A stretch of 60,337 nucleotides of DNA from a virus, in IMG/VR virus record IMGVR_UViG_3300011400_000003, positions 1-60,337 of that record; one strand, given 5' to 3'. Made by a program: the position numbers and the translations under genes. The notes under the pieces were generated by a model that was not told the DNA's origin, ran no database searches, and saw only the letters and a program-made list of their open reading frames with translations. Below are positions 36,318-44,946 of the stretch, in pieces; the first letter of the stretch is position 1, and the number at the start of each line of letters is the position of its first letter.

Positions 36318-39300
36318 GATATGCTCAACTTTTCCTTCGCCAATGCAAATTGACTCTTAGTATTACGATAAATATCATTAGTAGACAAAGGTTCTGGAGA
36401 GTTAATCGTTTGCTCAAAGGTATTATTGATTACTGTAGATTCACCAGTACCCGTTTCTTCTCCTACTTCTGGGTTAGTACTTGAAATAGCACGAGCTTGA
36501 TCGAACGATACTTCTGGGGTTAATATCGGAATGCTCATAAGAGTGGCAATATCTCCAGAAGCAGTTTCAATGTTTGTTAGATCTAATACTGGAGTAATCG
36601 TAGGATTGAACTCATCCATACCTTCTAATATGGCTGGAACTTGTGCTAAAGCCGTAACAAATTTATCTATTGCAGGAGTTTCATCAGTAAAACTAGCTGT
36701 TGTAAATATTGCATCTATATTTCCAGGAGGCGCAGGTTCTGGTCTAGGTCCTGGTAATACTTCTCTTTCCGGTCCTAATAAATCTGGAACAGGAACGGCG
36801 TCTTTTGCTGCTTGTTTTGCAGCTTCCACAAATATAGTTCGAAATGCCTTTGCCAAAGATCCAGCAAATCGTCCTATTGCTCTACCAAGTTCTTCATCTC
36901 TAGAATCAATAGCATTAGCCATACCATTAAATAATGCAATAAGCATATCAAATCCAGCAGCTACAATAATTGGGACTTGTTTTCCAATTTCACTAGCAAC
37001 TGAAGTTAATACTGCTGTAATTGCCGCAGCAAGAGCCCCAATAACTTTTGGAGCTTTACTTGCCAGACCATTAAAGAATTTGATAATGGAATCAGCACCT
37101 GAAGTTACAATCTTATGCGCTTGATTTCCTATTTCAGTAATAAATCTAGTAATAACCTCACCAACCGTAGCAACAATTTTAACTAAATTATCACCAATAC
37201 CTTTAAGGAAATCGGTCAGTACCTTAACGCCAGCACCTATAACTTTTACGGCATGTGTGCCCATAGCTGTAATAAATTCAGTAATAATTTCACTTACTGC
37301 ACCAACAACCCTACTAACATTATCGCTAATTCCTTTTAGTACATTAACAAGTAGTCCTAATCCTGCAGCAACTACGTCTTCTGCGTGATTTCCAAGTTCG
37401 TTCAAGAATGCTACAATTAACGAAGCTGCACTAGTAGCTATTTCTGGAAGCTTTAGTCTAATAGCATCCATGAAATTAATCATAATGTCTGATGCAGCAG
37501 TAGCAATTTCACCAATATTATCTCGAACTCCTTGGAGGAAAACGAGTAACATTTCAATACCGGTTTGAACAACATCTGGAAATATCTCTCTAACACCCAA
37601 CAAGAAGCTTTGAATCACTACGATCGCTGCTTCAGCCATCTTAGGTGCCAAATCAATAACGGTTTCAAGCAATTGCATTACAAAAGCTTGGAACAAACGC
37701 AATAACAATGGAGCTGCTTTTAAAATATCTTTTGCGAAGCCAATAGCAAAATCAAACAGCGCTTTCTGAATGTTGGGCATTGCTGTAATGATAATCTTTA
37801 AAGCTTCGACAATGCCCTTTGCTCCTGCAGCTCCAGAGTTTGCCATAATCTCGAAAGCTTTGGCGATTAACGCTGCTCCGACTCCGAATAGAGCAAAAGC
37901 AACCCCAAGAAGGCTTAAAGCGGCACCTAGAGCAAGAATGTTAGGTATAACTGGACTAAGTAATGCTGCTGCAATACCAAGAACGGCAAGTACCCCTGCA
38001 ATTGCTCCTAGTCCCATAGCAAGTTGAGCTATACTAAGTTCACCCAAACTCTTCAGTACTTTAGCAAGAATTCTCAGTGCTACAGCAACGATAAGTATTG
38101 AAAACGCTCCTCCTGCTGCTCCTTGCATAAGATTTGTTGCTACAACAAGAACCAATAATATTGCAGCAAGAGCACCAATACCCTTTGCCAAAGTTCCAAT
38201 AGCAAGACCGCCCATCTTTTCTATAGCGCTGGCCATAATGTTCATAGCAATACCAATGGCAATCATTGCAATACCAGCAGCAATTAAGCCAGCGGAGTTT
38301 GTTAAAATAAAGTTCATAGCAACAATAAGTGTTGTTAATGCTGCTGCCACGCCTAAGAAGCCCTTAGCCATCTCACCAAGCGACATCGAAGCAAACAATC
38401 TTATTGCCCTATTAAGAATAATAAGAGAAGTAGAAATTAAAGCGATCGCGATTGCTGCAGAAACTAGTCCTGTGGTGTTTGCGGAAATCTTATTAAGAGA
38501 AGTAACTAGAAGTGCAAGAGCAAACGCTATAGCACCCATACCTTTAGCCAATTCGCCCATAGACATTTGAGCGAACTGTTTTACAGCCTGACTAAGAATT
38601 ATAAGTGATGTAGATATAATTATTAAAGCTATACCAGCAGAAATCATCCCTGCAGTATTTGCAGAAATAGAATTAACTGCAACAACTAACAAACCAAGGC
38701 CAACTGCTACTCCGCCTAGACCCTTTGCTAAATCACCCAACTTCATAGTAGACAAAATCTTAATAGCCACGGCTAATACAACAGCAGCACTAGCAATTAA
38801 AATCATGGCTGTGGCAACTAATTGTAATCGAAGAGCATGCGCACCCAAATCAAACTTACCAATCAAAGCTAGTGCTCCAAGTAACTGTCCAAAACTAACA
38901 CTAAGAGCAACAAGAGCCTTAGTTAATGCTTTTGAGTCGATCAAAGATAGAACAAGTAATGCTCCGGCAATAATTGCAATAGCAGCAGCAATTTTCATTA
39001 ATGCTTCAGCCTTAAGCTTTATTTGCATAGCTTGAAATTTTTCATTAACGGTATCAAGAAGACCGTTAAGTCTATTTATAAAACCGCCACTTAAAATATT
39101 AAGTCCACCAAATCCACCATCGACGAACTTTTTAATTAAAACAGCAATACCAGCAAGAAGACCAACATTAATTACATCTAATGCCGCGTTGAAATCACCA
39201 GGTTGAAACGCTTCTGCAATCTTATCGCCAAGACTCTTAAACCAATCAGTCATGTAATCTAAAACTGGTTGCAAGAAGTCGTTGACCTTGGCGAATGCTG

Positions 39301-40954
39301 ATTGTACTCTATCCCAAATACTATGAACCTGTTCCATTCTTTGGCCTACACGACCAAGCCCAACTTCTACTTTATTGCCAATATTAATGTTGAAGAAATT
39401 AAATATCTTGTCACGAAGATCCTGCAAAGCTTTAATAGGACCATCAGATGAGAAATTAACTCCCTCAAAGAAGTCAACTATAGCGTTCTTTAACTTCTTG
39501 AAAGCTTCAACGGGGTTAATAAGAATGGCACTAAGATCTTCGAAGAACCTCTTTATTCCTCCACCTTCAACAAGAGCCTTGTTAAGGTTTGTAATAAAGT
39601 CTCCGGTGTTTTCTCCGAAACCAAGTAACCCTTTCCCAGCAGGAAGCAGAGCTTGTAGAACATCCCCAATGGTACGAACAACACCCTTTACAATTTCAAA
39701 ACCAATCTCTACTGCTGCAAAGAAACCACGGAAAATGCTCTTAAGACTATTGAGCGTATCTGCTCCTATTTTGATTCTTTCTGTGAACTCTTTAAATGAC
39801 TCAGCCAATTCAACGAAGTTCTTACCAGCAGACCCAGAAAAGATGTCTTTGAATGCCCCTTTAAACACTTTAGCAATAGGCTTAAGTGCATGATACAAAT
39901 TTACTAAACCATCAACAAATAGTTGAATGCCGAATTGAAAGAACGTAACGTTTATACCTTTGATAAACTCAATAAGATTGTCAACGTTAATTCTCTTTAA
40001 TAAAACAAACGCATCAATAAGAGGTTTAAGTCCTTCTGCAACATTATCAATAACTGGAGTTAACGCATTAAATAGATCTCTTTGTTGCTGCAAGTGAGGG
40101 GTGGCGAACTGTGCGCCAAGTCTTGAGAAGGCAGCACGCATGTTAGCTAACGAACCAGAATAGGTCTTGTTAGCCGATGTGGCGTGCTCACCGAATGCGT
40201 CATCCATGGCCTTTGCGAAGGTCTTAAAGTCAATCTCGCCGTTGCTTGCCATTTCGTTAACTTTTTCTTCGGTAACACCAAGCTGTTTTGCTAAAGCGGA
40301 AGCGGCATTAAGTCCTCTGGTAGCAAATTGCATAAGATCTTGTCGGTTTACTTCATTCATACCAGCGGAACTAACGAAAATGTCTCCAATTTCGCCAAAT
40401 GACGAACCTGTAAGCGCCGCAACACCAGCTACACCACGAAGAGCGGTTGACATTTCTTCGCCAGCTTTAAGTCCTGAAGCACCAAACTGTGCTGCGATTT
40501 TTGCAGCTTCGTCAAGCCCAAACGCCGTGCCCTTTACAGCCTTTAAAGCCGCATCCATACCCTCTTTTACATTAATCCCGATGCCTTCGAACAAGAATGC
40601 TGCTTGCTCGAGATTCTTTGCTCTTGATGTACCGCCACCAATAATTGGCGCTAGAATATCGCCACCAATTCTTCTAGTAAACCTTAAAACTCCTGTGGTT
40701 AAATTGTTAATAACACTAAAAGCAACCGCGCCCATTGATGTAAATCTAGATGCAATGTGATCAATAGCTTGACCCATGTGATCAGTATTAAAACTATTTA
40801 ATGCAGTAGAAGCTCTTTCAATACCTTTACCAGCATTTGAAAATTGAAGGCTTTCAGACAGCTTGTCTAAACTACGTAATGTCTGTTCAATACGTCGTTC
40901 GAACGATCTGTTGTCAAATTGAATTGATACAATCCTGTCATCAACTTCGCTCAT
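36314..40954 (-). CDS. Tape measure protein
   Basis: 1546 residues; ATG at 40954 overlaps the upstream stop (ATGA). The N-terminal domain (GIERASTALNSF, LDEAAKIAAQFGASGLKAGEEM, AALTGSSFGEIGDIF) is the classic tape-measure start. About residues 650-1000 hold a run of hydrophobic repeats of about 45-50 residues (LGELAKG-GAIA...ISANT-GL), and 1150-1350 hold amphipathic repeats (VLKGI-DN-...VG-VSEII-EFI). By length it predicts a tail of rough order 230 nm (1.5 angstrom per residue). Confidence 0.93.
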   Translation of the reverse strand: MSEVDDRIVSIQFDNRSFERRIEQTLRSLDKLSESLQFSNAGKGIERASTALNSFNTDHMGQAIDHIASRFTSMGAVAFSVINNLTTGVLRFTRRIGGDILAPIIGGGTSRAKNLEQAAFLFEGIGINVKEGMDAALKAVKGTAFGLDEAAKIAAQFGASGLKAGEEMSTALRGVAGVAALTGSSFGEIGDIFVSSAGMNEVNRQDLMQFATRGLNAASALAKQLGVTEEKVNEMASNGEIDFKTFAKAMDDAFGEHATSANKTYSGSLANMRAAFSRLGAQFATPHLQQQRDLFNALTPVIDNVAEGLKPLIDAFVLLKRINVDNLIEFIKGINVTFFQFGIQLFVDGLVNLYHALKPIAKVFKGAFKDIFSGSAGKNFVELAESFKEFTERIKIGADTLNSLKSIFRGFFAAVEIGFEIVKGVVRTIGDVLQALLPAGKGLLGFGENTGDFITNLNKALVEGGGIKRFFEDLSAILINPVEAFKKLKNAIVDFFEGVNFSSDGPIKALQDLRDKIFNFFNINIGNKVEVGLGRVGQRMEQVHSIWDRVQSAFAKVNDFLQPVLDYMTDWFKSLGDKIAEAFQPGDFNAALDVINVGLLAGIAVLIKKFVDGGFGGLNILSGGFINRLNGLLDTVNEKFQAMQIKLKAEALMKIAAAIAIIAGALLVLSLIDSKALTKALVALSVSFGQLLGALALIGKFDLGAHALRLQLVATAMILIASAAVVLAVAIKILSTMKLGDLAKGLGGVAVGLGLLVVAVNSISANTAGMISAGIALIIISTSLIILSQAVKQFAQMSMGELAKGMGAIAFALALLVTSLNKISANTTGLVSAAIAIALISTSLIILNRAIRLFASMSLGEMAKGFLGVAAALTTLIVAMNFILTNSAGLIAAGIAMIAIGIAMNIMASAIEKMGGLAIGTLAKGIGALAAILLVLVVATNLMQGAAGGAFSILIVAVALRILAKVLKSLGELSIAQLAMGLGAIAGVLAVLGIAAALLSPVIPNILALGAALSLLGVAFALFGVGAALIAKAFEIMANSGAAGAKGIVEALKIIITAMPNIQKALFDFAIGFAKDILKAAPLLLRLFQAFVMQLLETVIDLAPKMAEAAIVVIQSFLLGVREIFPDVVQTGIEMLLVFLQGVRDNIGEIATAASDIMINFMDAIRLKLPEIATSAASLIVAFLNELGNHAEDVVAAGLGLLVNVLKGISDNVSRVVGAVSEIITEFITAMGTHAVKVIGAGVKVLTDFLKGIGDNLVKIVATVGEVITRFITEIGNQAHKIVTSGADSIIKFFNGLASKAPKVIGALAAAITAVLTSVASEIGKQVPIIVAAGFDMLIALFNGMANAIDSRDEELGRAIGRFAGSLAKAFRTIFVEAAKQAAKDAVPVPDLLGPEREVLPGPRPEPAPPGNIDAIFTTASFTDETPAIDKFVTALAQVPAILEGMDEFNPTITPVLDLTNIETASGDIATLMSIPILTPEVSFDQARAISSTNPEVGEETGTGESTVINNTFEQTINSPEPLSTNDIYRNTKSQFALAKEKLSIS

Positions 40955-41331
40955 GCTGTCACCTTCTTCCATACATCATTAACAATATCGTCAAATACCA
41001 CTCTCATTGCTGGATTAATGTAATCTATACCTGAAATATAAGTTCCGCCTCTTGTTCCATGTCCGTATTGAATAAGAATTGCTACTGAAGGCCAACCTGG
41101 TCCCGCTTCATTAGTATTGAACCATTCAATACCAGTCCAAGTTCCATCATGTGTAATTCTATAATCCCAAGAATCAGCAGTAAGGCCAGTATCAACAGGA
41201 GTTGCACTACTAAGAGCCTCCACACCCATTAATCCATATCGATCAAGATCTGATAAGTTTTTACCACTCTGAAGCCGATTAAGATCTTCTCTAGTTTTAC
41301 TATAATTTCCTTTGCTAAAGACCTTGAACAT
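40951..41331 (-). CDS. HK97 gp10-like connector/tail protein
   Basis: 126 residues: ATPVDTGLTADSW, then IEWFNTNE and LIQYGHGTRGGTYISGID, the recognisable gp10-like arrangement. In most siphophages this protein sits before the tail tube; here it lies just before the tape measure. Role in joining or completing the tail is likely. Confidence 0.65.
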   Translation of the reverse strand: MFKVFSKGNYSKTREDLNRLQSGKNLSDLDRYGLMGVEALSSATPVDTGLTADSWDYRITHDGTWTGIEWFNTNEAGPGWPSVAILIQYGHGTRGGTYISGIDYINPAMRVVFDDIVNDVWKKVTA

Positions 41332-41339
41332 GGTGTTCC

Positions 41340-42041
41340 TTAGGCGTCTGTAAATCTACCTGAAATATAACAAACCGATTCATTATCCAGTCTGAGGGCT
41401 CCAGTGCCACTAAGTCGTTCTGCCTTAACTCTAAACAACTGCGTTGAAGAAGTCATATCAGACACATCTGCAGTACCCATAAGCATAATGTCTCGTTCGT
41501 TGCTAGAAGCAAGAGTTGCCCAACGAATTCGTTTATGTGCAATTACTCTTGACCCAATAAGCAATTCTAATTCTGTATTACTGGTATCTGTTACCTGATG
41601 AGCCTGGCCAAGTAAAGCAAAAGCTTCAAAATCTTTAGCCCACGGTGGAATATCTACTGAAATTTCAAGAGCAGTAGGCCAAGTGGCTGGACCCGTGGCA
41701 TCTTCATCAGTAGCAACTTCGACCTCGTGTCTTACTTTATCTTCACCATTCTGAGACCACATCCATCGCCAAGATCCTCCAGGCCAAATATAAACTCTAT
41801 TAGTATCGGTTTCCCAAATCATATCTCCTTCAGCAGGAGATCCAGGACGAGTACCACTCGTACAAATAATAAGACCACTTCCGGCAGGTCCGGTTGGGCC
41901 AATTACGGGACCGGCATTAACTGTTCCACCATTATTTCTTTCAAGAATTAAATCTCCGGCTATAACTTCTCCACCAATAATCGCTTGATCTTCAATGTCT
42001 TGGGCCCGTGCTGCTGTAAATCCAGTTACACTAACAACCAT
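41340..42041 (-). CDS. Minor tail/decoration protein with collagen-like stretch
   Basis: 233 residues. GPVIGPTGPAGSG (about residues 44-56) is collagen-like; next comes a GSPAEGDMIWETDTNRVYIW segment common to phage fibres, and a beta-sandwich C-terminal half. Probably exposed on the virion. Confidence 0.6.
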   Translation of the reverse strand: MVVSVTGFTAARAQDIEDQAIIGGEVIAGDLILERNNGGTVNAGPVIGPTGPAGSGLIICTSGTRPGSPAEGDMIWETDTNRVYIWPGGSWRWMWSQNGEDKVRHEVEVATDEDATGPATWPTALEISVDIPPWAKDFEAFALLGQAHQVTDTSNTELELLIGSRVIAHKRIRWATLASSNERDIMLMGTADVSDMTSSTQLFRVKAERLSGTGALRLDNESVCYISGRFTDA

Positions 42042-42056
42042 AGGAATCTCCTTAAA

Positions 42057-42857
42057 CTAAGGCGTACTAGAAATTTCATAGGTTTGAGCATCCAAAAATT
42101 CTCCAAACACCTCACTAATAGCAAATTCTCCAGCAGCAGGAAAAGTAATAGGGTTCTCACCTTCTGGTAATGATGAATATGCGGTCCAAGTACCATCACC
42201 ATTGTCCACAACTACGACACTGAACCAACTAAGAAGATAAATAAGCAACTCAGACATTGGAATAAGTTCTGCTTCTGTATCTTCGGTTCCATAAAGCAAA
42301 TTTTCTAGTAATGTCAATAACTCTGGATCAATGTCTGTTGAATCAATAATAATGTGGGCCGTTGGACGAAAACCAATTACTTCTTCTGGTACAGAAAAAA
42401 TATCCCATTCAAATTCAGTAATAGAAGGAGAACCAGTATTAGTTTCAAAAGCTTTATCTCTAGGAATAGCTGTAACATTATACAAAATATGAATTTTATA
42501 GCCTAGATCCTCGTCAAGAGAGTTTCCTATTTTAGTTCTATATGAGAGTCCAAAGCTCTTAGGTTTTTGATTTGTAATATACATACCAGGATTAACTTGA
42601 ACTACGCCTTCTAAATCTGAAAATTCATCTGGATATGTTATAGCCTTCATAGACGCTTCGAAATCCCCAAGAATCACTAAATCATTAATTTTCATCCCAT
42701 CCCAATGAATGGGTTTTAACTGTTGATCTGATTTTTCTACAATTGAAGTAAGACCATTCCAAGGAACTGCCGGAGCGGATGGCGGATACAAAACGCCTCT
42801 ATCTACACCAGATTCATACTCTCTATCTTCAGCACTATCCCAAACTAAAACCGACAT
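42057..42857 (-). CDS. Second tail-tube paralogue
   Basis: 266 residues, aligned along its length with 43425-44300: W-AEDREYESGVDRGVLY, PWNGLTSIVEK, PDEF, PGM, KSFGLSYRTKIGN and LGYKIHILYN. The C-terminal domain differs from the first paralogue. Could be a minor tube protein or a specialised ring. It sits between the chaperone and the 233-residue protein. Confidence 0.7.
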   Translation of the reverse strand: MSVLVWDSAEDREYESGVDRGVLYPPSAPAVPWNGLTSIVEKSDQQLKPIHWDGMKINDLVILGDFEASMKAITYPDEFSDLEGVVQVNPGMYITNQKPKSFGLSYRTKIGNSLDEDLGYKIHILYNVTAIPRDKAFETNTGSPSITEFEWDIFSVPEEVIGFRPTAHIIIDSTDIDPELLTLLENLLYGTEDTEAELIPMSELLIYLLSWFSVVVVDNGDGTWTAYSSLPEGENPITFPAAGEFAISEVFGEFLDAQTYEISSTP

Positions 42858-42867
42858 GTTCCTCCTC

Positions 42868-43410
42868 TCAGCCCTTTGTACCTAATTGCGCTCTTCTTCT
42901 AGCATTCTCTTCCGCATAATGTCTAGAAAGTTCACCTTTCGACATCTTCTTAGGCTTTGAATTTTTAACTCCACAAATTCTGATTAAAGAAAACAATCTG
43001 TTCAAATGCCATTGTTCACATTCAAGTGGAATGTTGAAAGATACCATCCAGTAATAAATTAACTCTGAAGTGATAACCTCTCCTGGACCCCGAGATCCTG
43101 GCATGTTGCCAAAAGTTGTTGCAGATTGAGGAGAATCAATATACGCTTGAATCTCATCAACATTATTCTGCGTCAAGTTTTTAAAGATCTCAGGGTCCAG
43201 ATTTGGTTCAATACTCATGCATCTAATGTAGTCAAGAACTTCCTCCGAATCTTTCTTCACAGAAGATAGAAACGGTTTATTATGAATTGACTCCCATTTT
43301 GACACTGAAAGTAAAGAATGCTCTAACTTAACTAAAACACCACCAACTGTTGAAAATAAATTTTCAACTTCGTCATAAATCTCATCTTCTCCAATGGTGA
43401 TTATTAGCAT
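42868..43410 (-). CDS. Tail assembly chaperone
   Basis: 180 residues with LEHSLLSVSKWESIHNKPFL, a middle LTQNNVDEIQAYI and a C-terminal ITSELIYYWMVSFNIP, CEQWHLNRLFSLIRICGVKN. This matches chaperones in many actinophages and Firmicute phages. I see no obvious programmed frameshift extension. Its place between two tail-tube genes is unusual. Confidence 0.75.
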   Translation of the reverse strand: MLIITIGEDEIYDEVENLFSTVGGVLVKLEHSLLSVSKWESIHNKPFLSSVKKDSEEVLDYIRCMSIEPNLDPEIFKNLTQNNVDEIQAYIDSPQSATTFGNMPGSRGPGEVITSELIYYWMVSFNIPLECEQWHLNRLFSLIRICGVKNSKPKKMSKGELSRHYAEENARRRAQLGTKG

Positions 43411-43424
43411 TCCTTAACTCCTAA

Positions 43425-44300
43425 TTAACTAAAATTAATGAACCATGCGTTAACGGCAGTAGGACCAAAGACATATCCAGCATTTGGCTGAGCAGTAACA
43501 ACGGTGTCTTCAGTGATAACCACATCGCCAGTAACAACTTCACCGTCAATGTAGTATGTAACGCCGGTAACCACCGGAATAGTAATTTCATCGGCTCCAG
43601 AGTCATACGTCGGAGCAGTAAGCATGTCACCAGTGATAACAGTAAACGTGCCATCAAACAATGCAATAACAGCATCCGGCGTGGGAAGTGCAGGATCAAC
43701 TCCAACAGTACCATAAAGAGCCGTCTCAAGAGCGGCTAATGCAGCAGCATCTGCAGTCCTTGAGTCGATAGTAATAATTGAAGTCGGCTTCAAGCCAGTA
43801 ACAAGCGCCGGAGTAGTAGTAACTTCCCAACTAAACGTAATGGGTTCTGGAGAGTCACTAACTGTGGTGTATGCTTTCTCAGACGGACTGGCCTTGCACC
43901 CCCAAATCAGGTGGAGCTTATAACCAAGATCATCACCTTCAATGTCGTTACCAACTTTTGTTCTATACGATAAACCAAACACCTTACGAGCCTGTTGGCC
44001 AACAGTAACACCCGGCTCAGGTACAGAAAGACCATCAAACTCAGCAAATTCATCTGGAAAAGTAAACGCTTCAAGCGTTGCACCAAATTCTTCTGCTGAA
44101 AAAAGATTAAGATACTTGATGTTATCTGCAAATTGTGCGTTAGGTTCTGCGCCGGAAGGCTTTTCGGTAACGGAAACTAAACCGTTCCAAGCAACCCCAT
44201 CGTCGTAAACACCTCCAGCATCGGGAATGTAAAGGACGCCGTGGTCAACGCCGGTTTCGTAAAACCGTTCGCCGGTGCCGTCCCATGTAAGTGCGGTCAT
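43425..44300 (-). CDS. Major tail-tube protein with C-terminal Ig-like domain
   Basis: 291 residues. The N-terminal 200 (RFYETGVDHGVLYIP, AWNGLVSVTEKP, KVFGLSYRTKVGN) form a tail-tube fold known from actinophage major tail proteins; the C-terminal 75 (GVTYYIDGEVVTGDVVI) are an Ig-like add-on like that on the capsid protein. Tandem paralogue of 42057-42857. Confidence 0.8.
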   Translation of the reverse strand: MTALTWDGTGERFYETGVDHGVLYIPDAGGVYDDGVAWNGLVSVTEKPSGAEPNAQFADNIKYLNLFSAEEFGATLEAFTFPDEFAEFDGLSVPEPGVTVGQQARKVFGLSYRTKVGNDIEGDDLGYKLHLIWGCKASPSEKAYTTVSDSPEPITFSWEVTTTPALVTGLKPTSIITIDSRTADAAALAALETALYGTVGVDPALPTPDAVIALFDGTFTVITGDMLTAPTYDSGADEITIPVVTGVTYYIDGEVVTGDVVITEDTVVTAQPNAGYVFGPTAVNAWFINFS

Positions 44301-44312
44301 TCGGGTTTCTCC

Positions 44313-44615
44313 TTAAAAGTAAAGACTAAAAACGTCGTGATTCAACTGATCTGAAGTGAAAAAACGATCAAAAGCACAAAGCGATAAAGCTCCAACTTCA
44401 TCAGGAATATCACTATCAGGATTAGGATCAATAACTGTGACCTGATATCGCTTCATTGTATTATATGGCAAATCATCTGCAAATTCTGTTATTACGGCTG
44501 ACCGTTGATAAACAATACAAGGATACTCCATCCGTACTGTTTCAGGCGGTTGAAAATATACATTACCTGTAATTGCTTTCAACATAATGTGTAATTCAGT
44601 CCGGGGTCGGGCCAT
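44313..44615 (-). CDS. Tail terminator protein
   Basis: 100 residues from the ATG at 44615 behind GGGGGTG. YPCIVYQRSAV and KRYQVTVIDPNPDSDI match the tail-completion/terminator family. It sits between the head-closure gene and the tube, as expected. Confidence 0.65.
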   Translation of the reverse strand: MARPRTELHIMLKAITGNVYFQPPETVRMEYPCIVYQRSAVITEFADDLPYNTMKRYQVTVIDPNPDSDIPDEVGALSLCAFDRFFTSDQLNHDVFSLYF

Positions 44616-44931
44616 TATACACACCCCCAAAATTTAAGATGAGTCTGGGACGCTTGACGTCTACAGAATTTACTCGCCAGCGAATCCCCGACCACATCAC
44701 ATACTTAATATAGATGAAATTGTCGATGGCGTATTGGTCGGCCACAACACTGATACTATTAGAAACTGTAATATCATCCTTAAGTTTCTCCGGGGATTCT
44801 TGTAGATTTCTATTATCACGAACTACATCACCTTGGTAGTCGTATTCCGTAATTGTATCTACAAATATCCCAGAATCATCAGGAGTCTCTACAGATATGC
44901 CATAACCAACTTTTCCGTAGAATCTTGCCAT
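44596..44931 (-). CDS. Head-closure/stopper-type protein
   Basis: 111 residues, beta-rich (GYGISVETPDDSGIFVDTIT, IKYVMWSGIRWRVNSVDV). Position directly after the capsid gene and before the terminator supports a head-closure role. Assignment is by context. Confidence 0.6.
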   Translation of the reverse strand: MARFYGKVGYGISVETPDDSGIFVDTITEYDYQGDVVRDNRNLQESPEKLKDDITVSNSISVVADQYAIDNFIYIKYVMWSGIRWRVNSVDVKRPRLILNFGGVYNGPTPD

Positions 44932-44946
44932 CTAAACTCCTTGAGA

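Noticed and set aside
36531-40760. Several plus-strand open frames of 80-200 codons in the tape-measure region
   Set aside because: All are antisense to the repetitive Ala-rich tape measure, with low-complexity translations.
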